The notes beneath the pieces were generated by a model. It did not search any database, had not been told where the DNA came from, and saw only the letters and a program-made list of their open reading frames with translations. A program made the position numbers and the translations under genes. From Comamonas sp. Y33R10-2 (lineage in GTDB: Bacteria; Pseudomonadota; Gammaproteobacteria; Burkholderiales; Burkholderiaceae_C): DNA of 64,000 nt. The DNA lies in the NCBI RefSeq assembly GCF_019355935.1, contig NZ_CP079925.1:868001-932000 (forward strand), written 5' to 3'. Below are positions 46,440 through 55,937 of this stretch, piece by piece. Numbering within the stretch: the first letter of the stretch is position 1; every line of letters begins with the position of its first letter.

Positions 46440-47626
46440 ACGCAGCCTTGCTGCGCCTGATCTTGGCGCAAGTGTGCATTCACGGAAGTATGACGGGCAT
46501 GCGTATGGCCACGCCGCTGCTGGCGCTCAAAGAAGGCTATAGCGCGGCGGCAGTGGGTATGCTGCTGGCGCTGTTTGCATTAACGCAGGTGTTTTTGTCT
46601 TTGCCGGCGGGCCGCTATGCAGACCGCCACGGGCTCAAGCGTCCGCTCATCATTAGCGTGGTGGCGGCCAGCCTTGGGGCAGGGCTTGCCGCAGCGCTCC
46701 CCACCTATCCAGTGATGTGCCTGAGCGCGCTGCTGACGGGTGGAGCTTCGGGCACGGCCTTGATTGCTTTGCAGCGACATGTGGGCCGCATGGCGCACAA
46801 CACAGATGAGTTGCGCAAAGTCTTTAGTTGGTTGGCCATTGGCCCAGCCTTCTCTAATTTTCTGGGGCCGTTTGCGGCGGGCTTGCTGATCGACTATGCG
46901 GGTGGTGAAGCCGCAAGCGAGACGGGTTTTAGAGCAGCCTTTTTGCTGCTGGCCTTGATGCCACTGGCGGCATGGCTTTGGGCGCGTACGGTGCAAGAGC
47001 AACCGTCGAAAGAGGCGGCCCACACCGATAAAAAAGCGACTGCGTGGGACTTGGTGCAAAACCGCGGATTTAGGCGTTTGCTGCTGCTGAACTGGGCGCT
47101 GTCATCGTGCTGGGATGTGCATACCTTTGTGGTGCCAATTTTGGGGCACGAGCGCGGTCTGCCTGCATCGGTTATAGGCACTATCTTGGGTGCATTCGCC
47201 ATCGCCGCTGCGGTCATTCGCATGCTTGTGCCCATCGTCACGCGCCATCTGGCGGAGTGGCAGGTGGTTCTGAGCGCCATGGCGGCGGCTTGTGCGCTGT
47301 TTATCCTCTACCCCTTCATGCCCGGTGCATGGAGTATGGGCGCATGCTCGGTGGTGCTTGGCTTGGTGCTGGGCTCTGTGCAGCCCATGGTGATGAGCAT
47401 GATTCACCAGATCACGCCTGCGCACCGGCATGGTGAGGCTTTAGGGCTGCGCATGATGGCGATTAACGGCTCTAGCGTTGTGATGCCTATTTTGTTTGGC
47501 TCGCTAGGCGCTGTGGTGGGTGTCTCAGCCCTTTTTTGGGCTGTTGGCGTCGTGGTTGGCGCATCAACAAGGCTGCCTTGGCTGATTGGGCGTGAGGACA
47601 TGCCTAATGATTGGCAGCAGCATTAG
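46436..47626 (+). CDS. MFS transporter
   Basis: A 396-residue inner-membrane permease of the major facilitator superfamily with about 12 helices. The loop 2-3 motif reads GRYADRHGLKRPLI (about 58-71). Two halves are separated by a charged loop near 190-200 (QEQPSKEAAHTDKKATAWD). Nothing in the sequence shows the substrate; drug or metabolite export would be typical for such a member. Its ATG lies within the end of rmuC (ATGA overlap), so the two are co-translated. Confidence 0.88.
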   Translation: MNAALLRLILAQVCIHGSMTGMRMATPLLALKEGYSAAAVGMLLALFALTQVFLSLPAGRYADRHGLKRPLIISVVAASLGAGLAAALPTYPVMCLSALLTGGASGTALIALQRHVGRMAHNTDELRKVFSWLAIGPAFSNFLGPFAAGLLIDYAGGEAASETGFRAAFLLLALMPLAAWLWARTVQEQPSKEAAHTDKKATAWDLVQNRGFRRLLLLNWALSSCWDVHTFVVPILGHERGLPASVIGTILGAFAIAAAVIRMLVPIVTRHLAEWQVVLSAMAAACALFILYPFMPGAWSMGACSVVLGLVLGSVQPMVMSMIHQITPAHRHGEALGLRMMAINGSSVVMPILFGSLGAVVGVSALFWAVGVVVGASTRLPWLIGREDMPNDWQQH

Positions 47627-47640
47627 CCCTGCAGCCCCAT

Positions 47641-47680
47641 AAAAATAGCGCCTTAGGATTAACTAAGGCGCTATTTTTTT
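47641..47680. terminator. Bidirectional terminator between MFS and lapB genes
   Basis: AAAAATAGCGCCTTAG and CTAAGGCGCTATTTTT form a 16-bp stem with A and T runs on both sides, serving both convergent genes. Confidence 0.9.
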
Positions 47681-47690
47681 ATGACGTTTT

Positions 47691-48848
47691 TTAGAGCTCT
47701 TCTACGCGGCGAGCTGGGTAGCTGTCCCAGCTCTGGCAGCCGGGGCAGTGCCAGAAATGGGTGCGAGCCTCAAAGCCGCAGGCCGCACAGCGGTAGCGGG
47801 TCAAAGGCTTGGTTGCGTGATTAAGGGCTTTTTGGACCGTGGCGTGATATTGCTCTTCACTCAGTACTTCACTTTCAAGCCATTGCGCTGCAGCCACCAA
47901 AGAAGACTCACGCTCCAAGTGCTTGACCAGGCGCAGGCGGCCGGGTGCATCAGGCTGGCTGCTTTTTTTGTCCAAAGCCACCAAGGCTTGCAGCAAGTCA
48001 AGCGATGGCGCTTGCTCATAGTGCTTAAGCAGCAGGGTGCGTGCTTGCTCTACCTCTGACGTGGCTTCGGCGACCTCAACTATCAAGCTGGCGGCCAAAG
48101 GCAGGGCAGCAGGGCTGTTCTGCGCCATGGCCTGCAGACTAATCAATGCTTGTGCAGACTGGCCTTGGCGGTGTTGCAGCTGGGCCAGCTCAAGCCGTGG
48201 GCGAGGCGCTTGTGGTGCGGTTTCAAGTGCTTGTTGCAGCTGTGAAAATGCCTTGTCGAGCTGCCCGTTGGCGACTTGCGCTTGCGCGTCTTCGCACAAA
48301 TAGTGGGCCAACCGTGTGCTGAAGTCGCCCTGGCCGGCGGCTTGCATCTTGCGCACGATGGCAGCGGCCTGCGCCCAGTCGCGTGAGCGTTCGTAAATAG
48401 CCAGCAGGGAAAGGCGCGCTTCGCCTTCGTACTGCGTGCCTTCTAGGCGGCTGAGAGCTTCTTCGGCGCGATCTAACAAACCGGCTTTGAGAAAGTCTTG
48501 CGCCAGAGCATGCTGGGCACGCTCGCGGTCGGGGCGCGAGAGGTCGGCGCGACTTAAAAGGTGCTCGTGAACCCGAACAGCGCGGTTGTACTCGCCGCGG
48601 CGGCGAAACAGGTTACCCAGTGCAAAGTGCAGCTCGGTGGTGTCGGGGTCGTTTTGCACGGCTTCGATAAAGGCATCAATGGCTTTGTCTTGCTGCTCAT
48701 TGAGCAAAAAGTTCAGGCCCTTGAAGTACGCCTTGGGCGCTTGACGGTTGTCGGCACGCACTTGGCGCAAATCCCAGCGAGAAGCCAGCCAGCCCAGCAC
48801 AAAGGCTACGGGCAGGCCCAGCAAAATCCAAGTCAGATTAAATTCCAT
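47691..48848 (-). CDS. lapB: Lipopolysaccharide assembly protein B (YciM)
   Basis: A 385-residue protein anchored in the inner membrane by one N-terminal helix (about 6-21, WILLGLPVAFVLGWLAS), with cytoplasmic TPR repeats (about 35-330) and a C-terminal rubredoxin-like metal site (CAACGF and CPGC, about 357-376). In E. coli, LapB with FtsH controls LpxC turnover and so lipopolysaccharide synthesis. The ATG at 48848 gives the conserved MEFNLTWILLG start and overlaps lapA by 11 bases; the frame is open further upstream inside lapA. Last gene of the ihfB-lapA-lapB stretch. Confidence 0.92.
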   Translation of the reverse strand: MEFNLTWILLGLPVAFVLGWLASRWDLRQVRADNRQAPKAYFKGLNFLLNEQQDKAIDAFIEAVQNDPDTTELHFALGNLFRRRGEYNRAVRVHEHLLSRADLSRPDRERAQHALAQDFLKAGLLDRAEEALSRLEGTQYEGEARLSLLAIYERSRDWAQAAAIVRKMQAAGQGDFSTRLAHYLCEDAQAQVANGQLDKAFSQLQQALETAPQAPRPRLELAQLQHRQGQSAQALISLQAMAQNSPAALPLAASLIVEVAEATSEVEQARTLLLKHYEQAPSLDLLQALVALDKKSSQPDAPGRLRLVKHLERESSLVAAAQWLESEVLSEEQYHATVQKALNHATKPLTRYRCAACGFEARTHFWHCPGCQSWDSYPARRVEEL

Positions 48849-49161
48849 GAACGTCGCTTGGAGAAAGGGTTGAAGAAGAGCTCTGCTCTGCGCCTGCAGG
48901 TGTTGGGGGCGCGCTGGTGGTGGTCTGTTGGGTTGCCTGAGCTTCGCGGGCCGCCGCGCGGTGCTTGAGCCAGCGCGGCACCATGCCGAGCACGCCCACA
49001 AACAAACCCAGCGTAAACGCCGTCAACACCACCAGTACCAGCGGAGCAGTCCAAGCCGTGCCAAAGAAAAAATGCACGGTGCTGTCTTGCTGGTTGTTCA
49101 GTGCGAACGCAAACAGAGTGAAAAAAATGGCTGCCTTGAGCAGCCACAGCAGGTATTTCAT
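48838..49161 (-). CDS. lapA: Lipopolysaccharide assembly protein A (DUF1049)
   Basis: A 107-residue inner-membrane protein with two helices (about 5-22 and 40-62) and the DUF1049 pattern FALNNQQDSTVHFFFG. In E. coli the LapA-LapB pair takes part in lipopolysaccharide assembly. The Ser/Thr/Pro-rich C-terminal tail is dispensable-looking. It overlaps the start of lapB by 11 bases and follows ihfB after 131 bases. Confidence 0.88.
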   Translation of the reverse strand: MKYLLWLLKAAIFFTLFAFALNNQQDSTVHFFFGTAWTAPLVLVVLTAFTLGLFVGVLGMVPRWLKHRAAAREAQATQQTTTSAPPTPAGAEQSSSSTLSPSDVHGI

Positions 49162-49201
49162 GCTTCCCCTTGTGCCTCTTGTGTGACGGGGAGATTTTAG
49201 G

Positions 49202-49265
49202 CCAGCCTGTGTGTAGGCTGGTCATTAGCGTAAAGAGTTAAGCGAGTTAGGCGTAAAAGACGCCT
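49202..49265. other. Two hairpins between ihfB and lapA
   Basis: CCAGCCT/AGGCTGG (49202-49221) and AGGCGT/ACGCCT (49249-49265). Neither has a good T tract, so they may pause or process the ihfB-lapA transcript rather than end it. Confidence 0.45.
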
Positions 49266-49292
49266 GATACCTTAGGCCTTGGGCCTCGAGAA

Positions 49293-49613
49293 TTACGCCG
49301 TTGGCTGTTGTGCAGCTGTTGTGTCGCCGGTCTTCAAGTTGTCTACGGCCTCGCGCAGGGCTTTACCTGGTTTGAAGTGAGGAACACGCTTGGAGGGGAC
49401 TTGCACGGATTCGCCGGAGCGCGGATTGCGGCCGATGCGGGGCTGGCGGTGATTAATGGCAAAGCTGCCAAAACCGCGAATTTCAATGCGCTGACCGCGC
49501 ACTAAAGCATCACTGACGGCATCCAGAATGGTTTTGACGGCCTGCTCGGCATCACGTTGGTTGAGTTGGCCAAATTGGGCGGCAAGTTCTTCTACGAGAT
49601 CGGATCGGGTCAT
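49293..49613 (-). CDS. ihfB: Integration host factor subunit beta
   Basis: The beta subunit of the DNA-bending nucleoid protein IHF, which forms a heterodimer with IhfA. The 106-residue protein has the HU/IHF signature [22 protein letters not shown] (about 46-67), with the Pro of the RNP motif that intercalates into [22 protein letters not shown] is the usual start. It lies directly after rpsA, as in most proteobacteria, and is separated from it by a hairpin. Confidence 0.95.
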   Translation of the reverse strand: MTRSDLVEELAAQFGQLNQRDAEQAVKTILDAVSDALVRGQRIEIRGFGSFAINHRQPRIGRNPRSGESVQVPSKRVPHFKPGKALREAVDNLKTGDTTAAQQPTA

Positions 49614-49634
49614 CGGACTGCTGAAACTAGGTTG

Positions 49635-49668
49635 AAAACAACAACGGGCGCACAGGGCGCCCGTTGTC
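49635..49668 (-). terminator. Terminator or attenuator between rpsA and ihfB
   Basis: ACAACGGGCGC and GCGCCCGTTGT form an 11-bp stem around CACAG or less. A-rich bases to its left give a modest T tract on the minus strand. It lies about 50 bases beyond the rpsA stop. Confidence 0.7.
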
Positions 49669-49719
49669 TTTGACGCTTAGCGGTCGATCAGGCGAGCTGA
49701 CCGACCAGCTGAGACAAGA

Positions 49720-51405
49720 TTACTTGTTGTCTGCGTCCAGCTTGGCGCGCAGCAGAGCGCCCAGGCTGGTGGTACCAGCGTTTTCCTTGGAGGACTGCAC
49801 CGACAGAGAAGCCATAGCTGTCTGCTGTTCAGCGTGATCCTTTTGCTTGATCGACAGTTGGATGTTGCGGCTCTTGCGATCCACGTTCACCACTACTGCA
49901 GTCACTTCGTCGCCTTCCTTCAGCACGGAGCGAGCATCTTCCACGCGGTCCACCGAGATTTCGGAGGCACGCAGGTAGCCGATGATCTCTTCGCCCAGGT
50001 CGATTTCAGCGCCCTTAGCGTCCACAGTCTTGACCTTACCGGTCACGATCTGGCCCTTGTCGTTCACGGTTGTGAACGTGGTGAAGGGATCGCTGTCCAG
50101 CTGCTTGATGCCCAGGGAGATGCGCTCGCGCTCAACGTCCACAGCCAACACGATAGCTTCGACTTCTTGGCCCTTCTTGTAGTTACGAACAGCGGCTTCG
50201 CCGGTTTCGTTCCAAGACAGGTCAGACAGGTGCACCAGGCCGTCGATACCGGCAGCCAGACCCACGAACACGCCGAAGTCGGTGATGGACTTGATAGGGC
50301 CCTTCACGCGGTCGCCGCGCTTGGTGTTCTGAGCGAAATCTTGCCAAGGGTTAGCCTTGCACTGCTTCATGCCCAGGGAGATGCGACGCTTGTCTTCGTC
50401 GATTTCCAGAACCATGACTTCGACTTCGTCGCCCAGGGACACGAGCTTGGTAGGAGCAATGTTCTTGTTGGTCCAGTCCATTTCGGAAACGTGCACCAGG
50501 CCTTCAATGCCGGGTTCCAGTTCCACGAATGCGCCGTAGTCAGCAATGTTGGTGACCTTACCGAACAGGCGAGTAGCCGATGGGTAGCGGCGAGCAACGC
50601 CCATCCAAGGATCATCACCCATTTGCTTCAGACCCAGAGACACGCGGTTCTTTTCGGTGTCGAACTTCAGGATCTTGGCCATGATTTCTTGACCAGCTGT
50701 CACCACTTCGGATGGGTGACGCACGCGACGCCATGCCATGTCAGTGATGTGCAGCAGGCCGTCGATACCGCCCAGGTCCACGAACGCACCGTATTCGGTG
50801 ATGTTCTTCACAACGCCTTGAACAATGGAGCCTTCCTTCAGGGTTTCCATCAGCTTGGCGCGTTCTTCGCCCATGGAAGCTTCCACCACAGCGCGGCGCG
50901 ACAGCACCACGTTGTTGCGCTTGCGATCCAGCTTGATGACCTTGAATTCCAGGGTCTTGTTTTCGTAAGGAGTCAGGTCCTTGATGGGACGTGTGTCGAT
51001 CAGCGAACCGGGCAGGAATGCGCGGATGCCGTTGACCAGAACGGTCAGGCCGCCCTTGACCTTGCCGGAAGTAGTACCGGTCACGAATTCGCCGGACTCC
51101 AGCGCCTTTTCCAGGGACAACCACGAAGCCAAACGCTTAGCGGTGTCGCGGGACAGGATGGTGTCGCCGTAGCCGTTTTCGATGGAGCCGATGGCCACGG
51201 AAACGAAGTCACCCACTTGGACTTCAACTTCGCCCTGGTCGTTCTTGAACTCGTCGAGGGGCACGTAGGCTTCCGACTTCAGGCCAGCATTCACCACCAC
51301 GAAGTTGTGCTCAACGCGAACAACTTCAGCAGTGATAACTTCGCCGGGACGCATTTCGGTGCGTGTCAACGACTCTTCAAAAAGGGCGGCAAAAGATTCA
51401 GACAT
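49720..51405 (-). CDS. rpsA: 30S ribosomal protein S1
   Basis: The mRNA-binding protein S1 of the small ribosomal subunit, needed to start translation on weak or structured leaders. The 561-residue protein has the six OB-fold S1 repeats of the full-length proteobacterial form (for example [28 protein letters not shown] and its relatives at regular spacing). [13 protein letters not shown] is the usual start. It follows the aroA-cmk fusion after 183 bases, which keeps the common cmk-rpsA order. Confidence 0.96.
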   Translation of the reverse strand: MSESFAALFEESLTRTEMRPGEVITAEVVRVEHNFVVVNAGLKSEAYVPLDEFKNDQGEVEVQVGDFVSVAIGSIENGYGDTILSRDTAKRLASWLSLEKALESGEFVTGTTSGKVKGGLTVLVNGIRAFLPGSLIDTRPIKDLTPYENKTLEFKVIKLDRKRNNVVLSRRAVVEASMGEERAKLMETLKEGSIVQGVVKNITEYGAFVDLGGIDGLLHITDMAWRRVRHPSEVVTAGQEIMAKILKFDTEKNRVSLGLKQMGDDPWMGVARRYPSATRLFGKVTNIADYGAFVELEPGIEGLVHVSEMDWTNKNIAPTKLVSLGDEVEVMVLEIDEDKRRISLGMKQCKANPWQDFAQNTKRGDRVKGPIKSITDFGVFVGLAAGIDGLVHLSDLSWNETGEAAVRNYKKGQEVEAIVLAVDVERERISLGIKQLDSDPFTTFTTVNDKGQIVTGKVKTVDAKGAEIDLGEEIIGYLRASEISVDRVEDARSVLKEGDEVTAVVVNVDRKSRNIQLSIKQKDHAEQQTAMASLSVQSSKENAGTTSLGALLRAKLDADNK

Positions 51406-51588
51406 TTATTTCCTTGACCGCAAACAGGTTTCCGTCAGCACTATTGCCAAACGTTTTTAAGGCTGAATGCGGGGGTGCGGGTTTTTAAAGCCCACGGGTT
51501 AAAGGTTAACAACCTTGCTGCTGACTTTGCGATCTGCAGAGCCTGACACCAAGGGCAACTTGTTAGCTGTGAGGCTGAGTCTGATAAA

Positions 51589-53670
51589 TCAAGCTCGGCC
51601 AAACGGCTGACGTTCTTGCCACCACGAAAGCACTTGGGCAACCACTTGATCAATGGTCATCTCAGAGCTGTCGAGCTGCAAAGAATCTTCGGCTGGCTTG
51701 AGTGGCGCAGTGCTGCGATTCATATCGCGCGCGTCGCGTGCTTCAAGGTCTGCCAAAAGGGTGGATATATTAGCTGAAATCCCTTTGGAAATCAATTGTT
51801 TATGGCGCCGCTCTGCGCGGCACTGGGCAGAAGCCCATAAATAGACCTTCAGCGGCGCATGGGGAAAGATCACCGTACCCATGTCGCGGCCATCGGCAAC
51901 CAAGCCGGGGAGCTGCTGAAATGACAGTTGCAGGTTGACCAGTGCACTGCGCACCGCAGGCAGGGCAGAGACGCGCGAGGCATTCATGCCGGCTGCTTCG
52001 CTGCGAATGGCCAGACTGATGTCTTCATCGCCTAGCCACACGCGTTGCTGCGCGTCAAAGCGCACGGGCATTTCCATGGCCATTTCGGCAATGGTTTCTT
52101 CGTTGGAGTCGTCAAGCGCAAGGCCTGCGCGCGACGCGGCAAGGCCTGTGATACGGTAGAGCGCGCCCGAGTCCAGCAAGCCGTAGCCCAGCGCTTTGGC
52201 GACTTCGGCCGCAATCGTGCCCTTGCCTGAGGCCGTGGGGCCATCAATGCAGATCACGGGAATGCGGCTACGCTCGTAGTGTTGCGCGTGTGCGAGCGCG
52301 TGCTCATGCTCTGCCTCGTCGTCTGTCTTGCAAACGCTAAACAGTGCCTCAAAGTAGTCAGGGAAGGTTTTGGCCACGCACTTGGGGTCTTCAATGCGCA
52401 CCGGCAGCTTGGCGGGGTTGAAGGCGGCCAGCGAAAAACACATGGCGACGCGGTGGTCGTCATAGGTGTGGATGCTGGCTGCTTTCCACGTGGACTTCTC
52501 GGTAGGAGGCGTGATGCGGATGTAGTCCGCACCTTCTTCAACCGTGGCGCCCAGCTTGCGCAGCTCAGTGGCCATGGCGGCGATGCGGTCGGTTTCCTTC
52601 ACGCGCCAGCTGGCGATGTTGCGCAGCGTGGTCGTGCCGTGGGCGTACAAAGCCATCACGCCCAGCGTCATGGCGGCGTCGGGGATGTGGTTGCAGTCCA
52701 GGTCGATGGCCTTGAGAGGCCAGCTGCCGCGAGATACCTGCAGCCAGTTGGGGCCGCTTTCGACCTGTGCACCCATGGCTTGGGCGGCTTCGATAAAGCG
52801 GATATCGCCCTGAATCGAATCTTTGCCAACACCCAGAATTTTGATGCTTTGCTGCTCTGCAGTGTCCGTGGCAATTGCACCAAGTGCTATAAAATAGCTA
52901 GCAGACGAAGCATCGGCTTCAACATGAATGTTGCCGGGCGACTGGTAGCTGCTGCCTGCGGGGATCACAAAGCGCTGCCAGTTGTCGTTTTTCACCGTAA
53001 TACCAAAGCGGGCCAGCAGCTCAAGCGTGATGTGGATGTAGGGCTTGGAGATCAGCTCGCCCACTACTTCGATGGTGATGTCACGGCCTTTGGCCAGCAG
53101 AGGCAGGGCCATGAGCAGCGAAGTCAGAAACTGGCTGGAGACATCGCCGCGCACCTTGATAGATTCGCGGCTTAGCTGGCTGAAGTCGGGCTGGCCGATT
53201 TTGAGAGGTGGAAAGCCCTCGTCCTTCAAGTAATCGATTTGGCAGCCCAGTTGGCGCAGTGCATCGACTAAATCACCAATCGGGCGCTCATACATGCGCG
53301 CTACGCCCGTCATCTCGAATTGGCCGCCGAGCACAGACAGCGCTGCCGTCAGCGGGCGCATGGCGGTGCCAGCGTTACCCAGAAACAGCGTTGCCGCGGT
53401 GCCTGCGGGCAATTGGCCGCCAATACCGGTCACTTCAATCGCTTGGCCCGGAGTAACTGCGTCTGGCGTGATGCGGCAGCCCAGCTGCTTGAGTGCGGCG
53501 AGCATGACCTGCGTGTCGTCAGAGTCCAGCAGGTCGTGGATGGTGGTCGTGCCTTGGCTCAGCGCGGCCAGCAGCAGCACGCGGTTGGAGATGCTTTTGG
53601 AGCCGGGCAGGCTGACTGTGCCGTGGGCAGAGTCCAGCGCGGGGATATCCAAAAAGTCGGTATTAAACAT
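51589..53670 (-). CDS. aroA-cmk: Fused 3-phosphoshikimate 1-carboxyvinyltransferase / cytidylate kinase
   Basis: One 693-residue polypeptide with two enzymes. Residues about 1-440 are EPSP synthase ([19 protein letters not shown] near 22, [13 protein letters not shown], and [13 protein letters not shown]), the sixth step of the shikimate pathway. Residues about 465-690 are CMP kinase, with the nucleotide-binding [28 protein letters not shown] and [13 protein letters not shown]. No stop codon or shift lies between the parts, and a short linker joins them. E. coli has separate genes (aroA, cmk); the fused form is known in Burkholderiales. Downstream in the serC-pheA-tyrA cluster. Confidence 0.94.
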   Translation of the reverse strand: MFNTDFLDIPALDSAHGTVSLPGSKSISNRVLLLAALSQGTTTIHDLLDSDDTQVMLAALKQLGCRITPDAVTPGQAIEVTGIGGQLPAGTAATLFLGNAGTAMRPLTAALSVLGGQFEMTGVARMYERPIGDLVDALRQLGCQIDYLKDEGFPPLKIGQPDFSQLSRESIKVRGDVSSQFLTSLLMALPLLAKGRDITIEVVGELISKPYIHITLELLARFGITVKNDNWQRFVIPAGSSYQSPGNIHVEADASSASYFIALGAIATDTAEQQSIKILGVGKDSIQGDIRFIEAAQAMGAQVESGPNWLQVSRGSWPLKAIDLDCNHIPDAAMTLGVMALYAHGTTTLRNIASWRVKETDRIAAMATELRKLGATVEEGADYIRITPPTEKSTWKAASIHTYDDHRVAMCFSLAAFNPAKLPVRIEDPKCVAKTFPDYFEALFSVCKTDDEAEHEHALAHAQHYERSRIPVICIDGPTASGKGTIAAEVAKALGYGLLDSGALYRITGLAASRAGLALDDSNEETIAEMAMEMPVRFDAQQRVWLGDEDISLAIRSEAAGMNASRVSALPAVRSALVNLQLSFQQLPGLVADGRDMGTVIFPHAPLKVYLWASAQCRAERRHKQLISKGISANISTLLADLEARDARDMNRSTAPLKPAEDSLQLDSSEMTIDQVVAQVLSWWQERQPFGRA

Positions 53671-53706
53671 GGCGATCCATCAAGGTCGTAAATTTGCTCT
53701 GAAATT

Positions 53707-53745
53707 TGTAGCTGCTAGTCCTTATTTATAAAGGACTAGAGGTTA
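53707..53745. repeat. Intergenic repeat, family A
   Basis: TGTAGCTGCTAGTCCTTATTTATAAAGGACTAGAGGTTAA, within the 87-base gap between tyrA and aroA-cmk. It therefore lies inside a transcribed operon. Confidence 0.75.
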
Positions 53746-53757
53746 AGCACACTGGTT

Positions 53758-54690
53758 TCAGAGGGCTGGGTCGCGCTTGGTGCCCATCTTCCAGTGGGCG
53801 CGGGCAGCGCTGGCCAGCGTGAGGCGGTCTTGCAGGCCTTGTGCGTCTTGAGCTTGCATCAAGCCTTCGAGTTGCTCCAGTGCTTGGCGGAACTGGCGTG
53901 ATTGATTGAGCACCTGCTCGCGATTGGCTAGCAGTACATCGCGCCACAGCTTGGGGTCCCCTGCGCCGATGCGGGTGAAGTCGCGAAAACCGGGGCCGGC
54001 CAGGGACAGAACTTCGTCGGCCTTGGGCTGGCTGATCACGCTTTGCATCATGGCAAACGCCAGCAAATGGGGCAGGTGGCTGACGGTGGCCAGCGCGCTG
54101 TCATGCGCCTCTGGCGACATGGCTTGTACATGGCTGCCAAGGGCCTGCCACAGCGCTTGGGCTCGGTTGAGGTGGGCGGTGAGCGTGCGTTCTGTGGGGG
54201 TCAGAATGACCTGCGCGTTTTTGTAGAGATTGACGTCTGCGTGCTCCACGCCGGCCACTTCCTTGCCAGTAATGGGGTGGGCAGGCACAAAGCTGCCGAC
54301 CTGATCGCGCAGCGCCGCGCGTGCGGCTTGCACCACATCGACTTTGGTGGAGCCCACATCCATGATCATCATCTTGGGGGTGACCAGATGTTTGATGGAC
54401 TTGAGAGTGGATTCTGTCGCCGCCACGGGTACGGCCAGCAGCACCAGATCGGCGCCCGATGCGGCTAGCAGGGCCGAAGGCGCTTCCACATCAATGACGC
54501 CCATTTGGCGGGCTCGCTCGGTGGTGGAGGGCGATTTGCTGTAACCCACCACGCGCTTGACCAGACCCGCTTTTTTGAGCGCCAGTGCAAACGAGCCGCC
54601 CATGAGGCCGCAGCCAATCAAGCCCAGTTGCTCAAAAGGCTGCATTTTTGGCGTTGCCATCATCTGTGCTGACATTGCTTGCGCTGTCAT
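53758..54690 (-). CDS. tyrA: Prephenate dehydrogenase
   Basis: Oxidatively decarboxylates prephenate to 4-hydroxyphenylpyruvate for tyrosine synthesis. The 310-residue protein has the NAD motif GLIGCGLMGGSFALALKKAGL (about 23-43), MIMDVGSTKVDVV, and the HPITGKEVAGVEHA active-site segment with its histidine. The ATG at 54690 shares one base with the pheA stop (TAATG), which indicates coupled translation; Met 11, 12 or 16 are other possible starts. No chorismate mutase domain is attached, unlike the E. coli TyrA. Confidence 0.92.
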   Translation of the reverse strand: MTAQAMSAQMMATPKMQPFEQLGLIGCGLMGGSFALALKKAGLVKRVVGYSKSPSTTERARQMGVIDVEAPSALLAASGADLVLLAVPVAATESTLKSIKHLVTPKMMIMDVGSTKVDVVQAARAALRDQVGSFVPAHPITGKEVAGVEHADVNLYKNAQVILTPTERTLTAHLNRAQALWQALGSHVQAMSPEAHDSALATVSHLPHLLAFAMMQSVISQPKADEVLSLAGPGFRDFTRIGAGDPKLWRDVLLANREQVLNQSRQFRQALEQLEGLMQAQDAQGLQDRLTLASAARAHWKMGTKRDPAL

Positions 54691-55790
54691 TACTTGCTCA
54701 CTGGGTAGGTGCCCAGCACTTTGTAGAAGGCGCATAGCGATTGCAGCTCTTGCAGCGCGGCAGCCACGTGGGCTTGTTCGGGGTGGCCTTCTACGTCGAT
54801 GTAGAAGTAATACTCCCACTGACCTGTGCGGGCGGGGCGCGACTCAAAGCGGGTCATGGATACACCGTGCTTTTTGAGCGGTACTAGTAGGTCATGCACA
54901 GCGCCTGCGGTGTTGGGCACGGAGACGATGAGACTGGTGCAGTCAGCGCCGCTAGGTGCAGCAGTTGCCAGCGTGTGCGGCAGGCAAATGACGGCAAAGC
55001 GCGTGCGGTTGTACGCATCGTCTTGAATGGCGTGGCTCACGATATGCAGGCCAAACTGCTGGGCAGCACGCTCGCTGGCAATGCCTACCCAATTGGGGTT
55101 CAGGGCGGCCAGACGGGCGCCTTCGGCATTGCTTTCCACCGGGCGGCGCTCGGCATGGGGCAGGTGCTTGGACAGCCAGCCCTGGCACTGGGCCAGAGCC
55201 TGCGGGTGGGCGGCCACGACATCAATGCCATCCAGCGAATTGCTGGTGCGCATCAGGTTGTGGCGAATTAGCATGCTGACCTCGCCCACCACATGGCAGG
55301 GGGTGTGCAAGAACATGTCCAGCGAGCGCGTCACCACGCCTTCGTTGGAGTTTTCCATGCCGATGACGCCGTACTGGGCGCTGCCAGCGGCAGTGGCGTG
55401 AAAGACTTCTTCAAAGGTGTTGCAGTACATCAAGTCGGCAGCGCCGCCGAAGTACTGAATGGCCGCTTCTTCGCAGAAGGTGCCAGCAGGGCCGAGTACG
55501 GCCACGCGCTGAGGCGATTCCAGTGCCAAACAAGCCGACATGATTTCGCGCCAAATGGCGGCTACATGCGCGCTTTTCAGGGGGCCGGGGTTGTTGTTCT
55601 TGATCTTCTCAATGACCTGAGCCACGCGGTCAGGGCGGAAGAAAGAGGTGCCTTCATGCTTTTTGAGATCACCCACTTGCTCGGCCACTTGGGCGCGCTG
55701 ATTGACCAGGTCCAGCAACTGGCGGTCCAGCGAGTCGATCTGGTTGCGTAGCGTCAGCAGCTCGGGGCTGGCTTGGGGTTCTTGGCTCAT
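54690..55790 (-). CDS. pheA: Chorismate mutase / prephenate dehydratase
   Basis: A bifunctional 366-residue enzyme that turns chorismate into prephenate and then phenylpyruvate for phenylalanine. The chorismate mutase helix bundle occupies about 8-95 (RNQIDSLDRQLLDLVNQRAQVAEQVGDLK), the dehydratase about 100-275 (GPAGTFCEEAA, GVIGMENSNEGVVTRSLD), and an ACT regulatory domain the last 85 residues, with the ESRP motif (MTRFESRPARTG) involved in phenylalanine feedback. It is followed directly by tyrA. Confidence 0.95.
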   Translation of the reverse strand: MSQEPQASPELLTLRNQIDSLDRQLLDLVNQRAQVAEQVGDLKKHEGTSFFRPDRVAQVIEKIKNNNPGPLKSAHVAAIWREIMSACLALESPQRVAVLGPAGTFCEEAAIQYFGGAADLMYCNTFEEVFHATAAGSAQYGVIGMENSNEGVVTRSLDMFLHTPCHVVGEVSMLIRHNLMRTSNSLDGIDVVAAHPQALAQCQGWLSKHLPHAERRPVESNAEGARLAALNPNWVGIASERAAQQFGLHIVSHAIQDDAYNRTRFAVICLPHTLATAAPSGADCTSLIVSVPNTAGAVHDLLVPLKKHGVSMTRFESRPARTGQWEYYFYIDVEGHPEQAHVAAALQELQSLCAFYKVLGTYPVSK

Positions 55791-55806
55791 GGGTTCCTCT
55801 GATTTT

Positions 55807-55890
55807 TGTAGCTGCTAGTCCTCGTCCTATAAGGCTTTCAGAATCAAATGGCTCTGAAAGCCTTTATTTGTATGGACTGCTAGCTCATTT
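55807..55890. repeat. Compound intergenic repeat, family A
   Basis: It begins TGTAGCTGCTAGTCC and ends GGACTGCTAGCTCA, about 80 bases apart. The inner part is an inverted repeat (AAGGCTTTCAGA with TCTGAAAGCCTT). It looks like a family A element opened by a second palindrome, in the gap between serC and pheA. Confidence 0.65.
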
Positions 55891-55937
55891 TGTATTGATC
55901 TACGTTCTATGCCTGCGGTCTCTGCGTGCTGTCGGCT

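Noticed and set aside
52880..52915. CTATAAAATAGCTAGCAG inside aroA-cmk, resembling family A
   Set aside because: It encodes the conserved EPSP synthase segment [11 protein letters not shown], so the likeness is coincidental.
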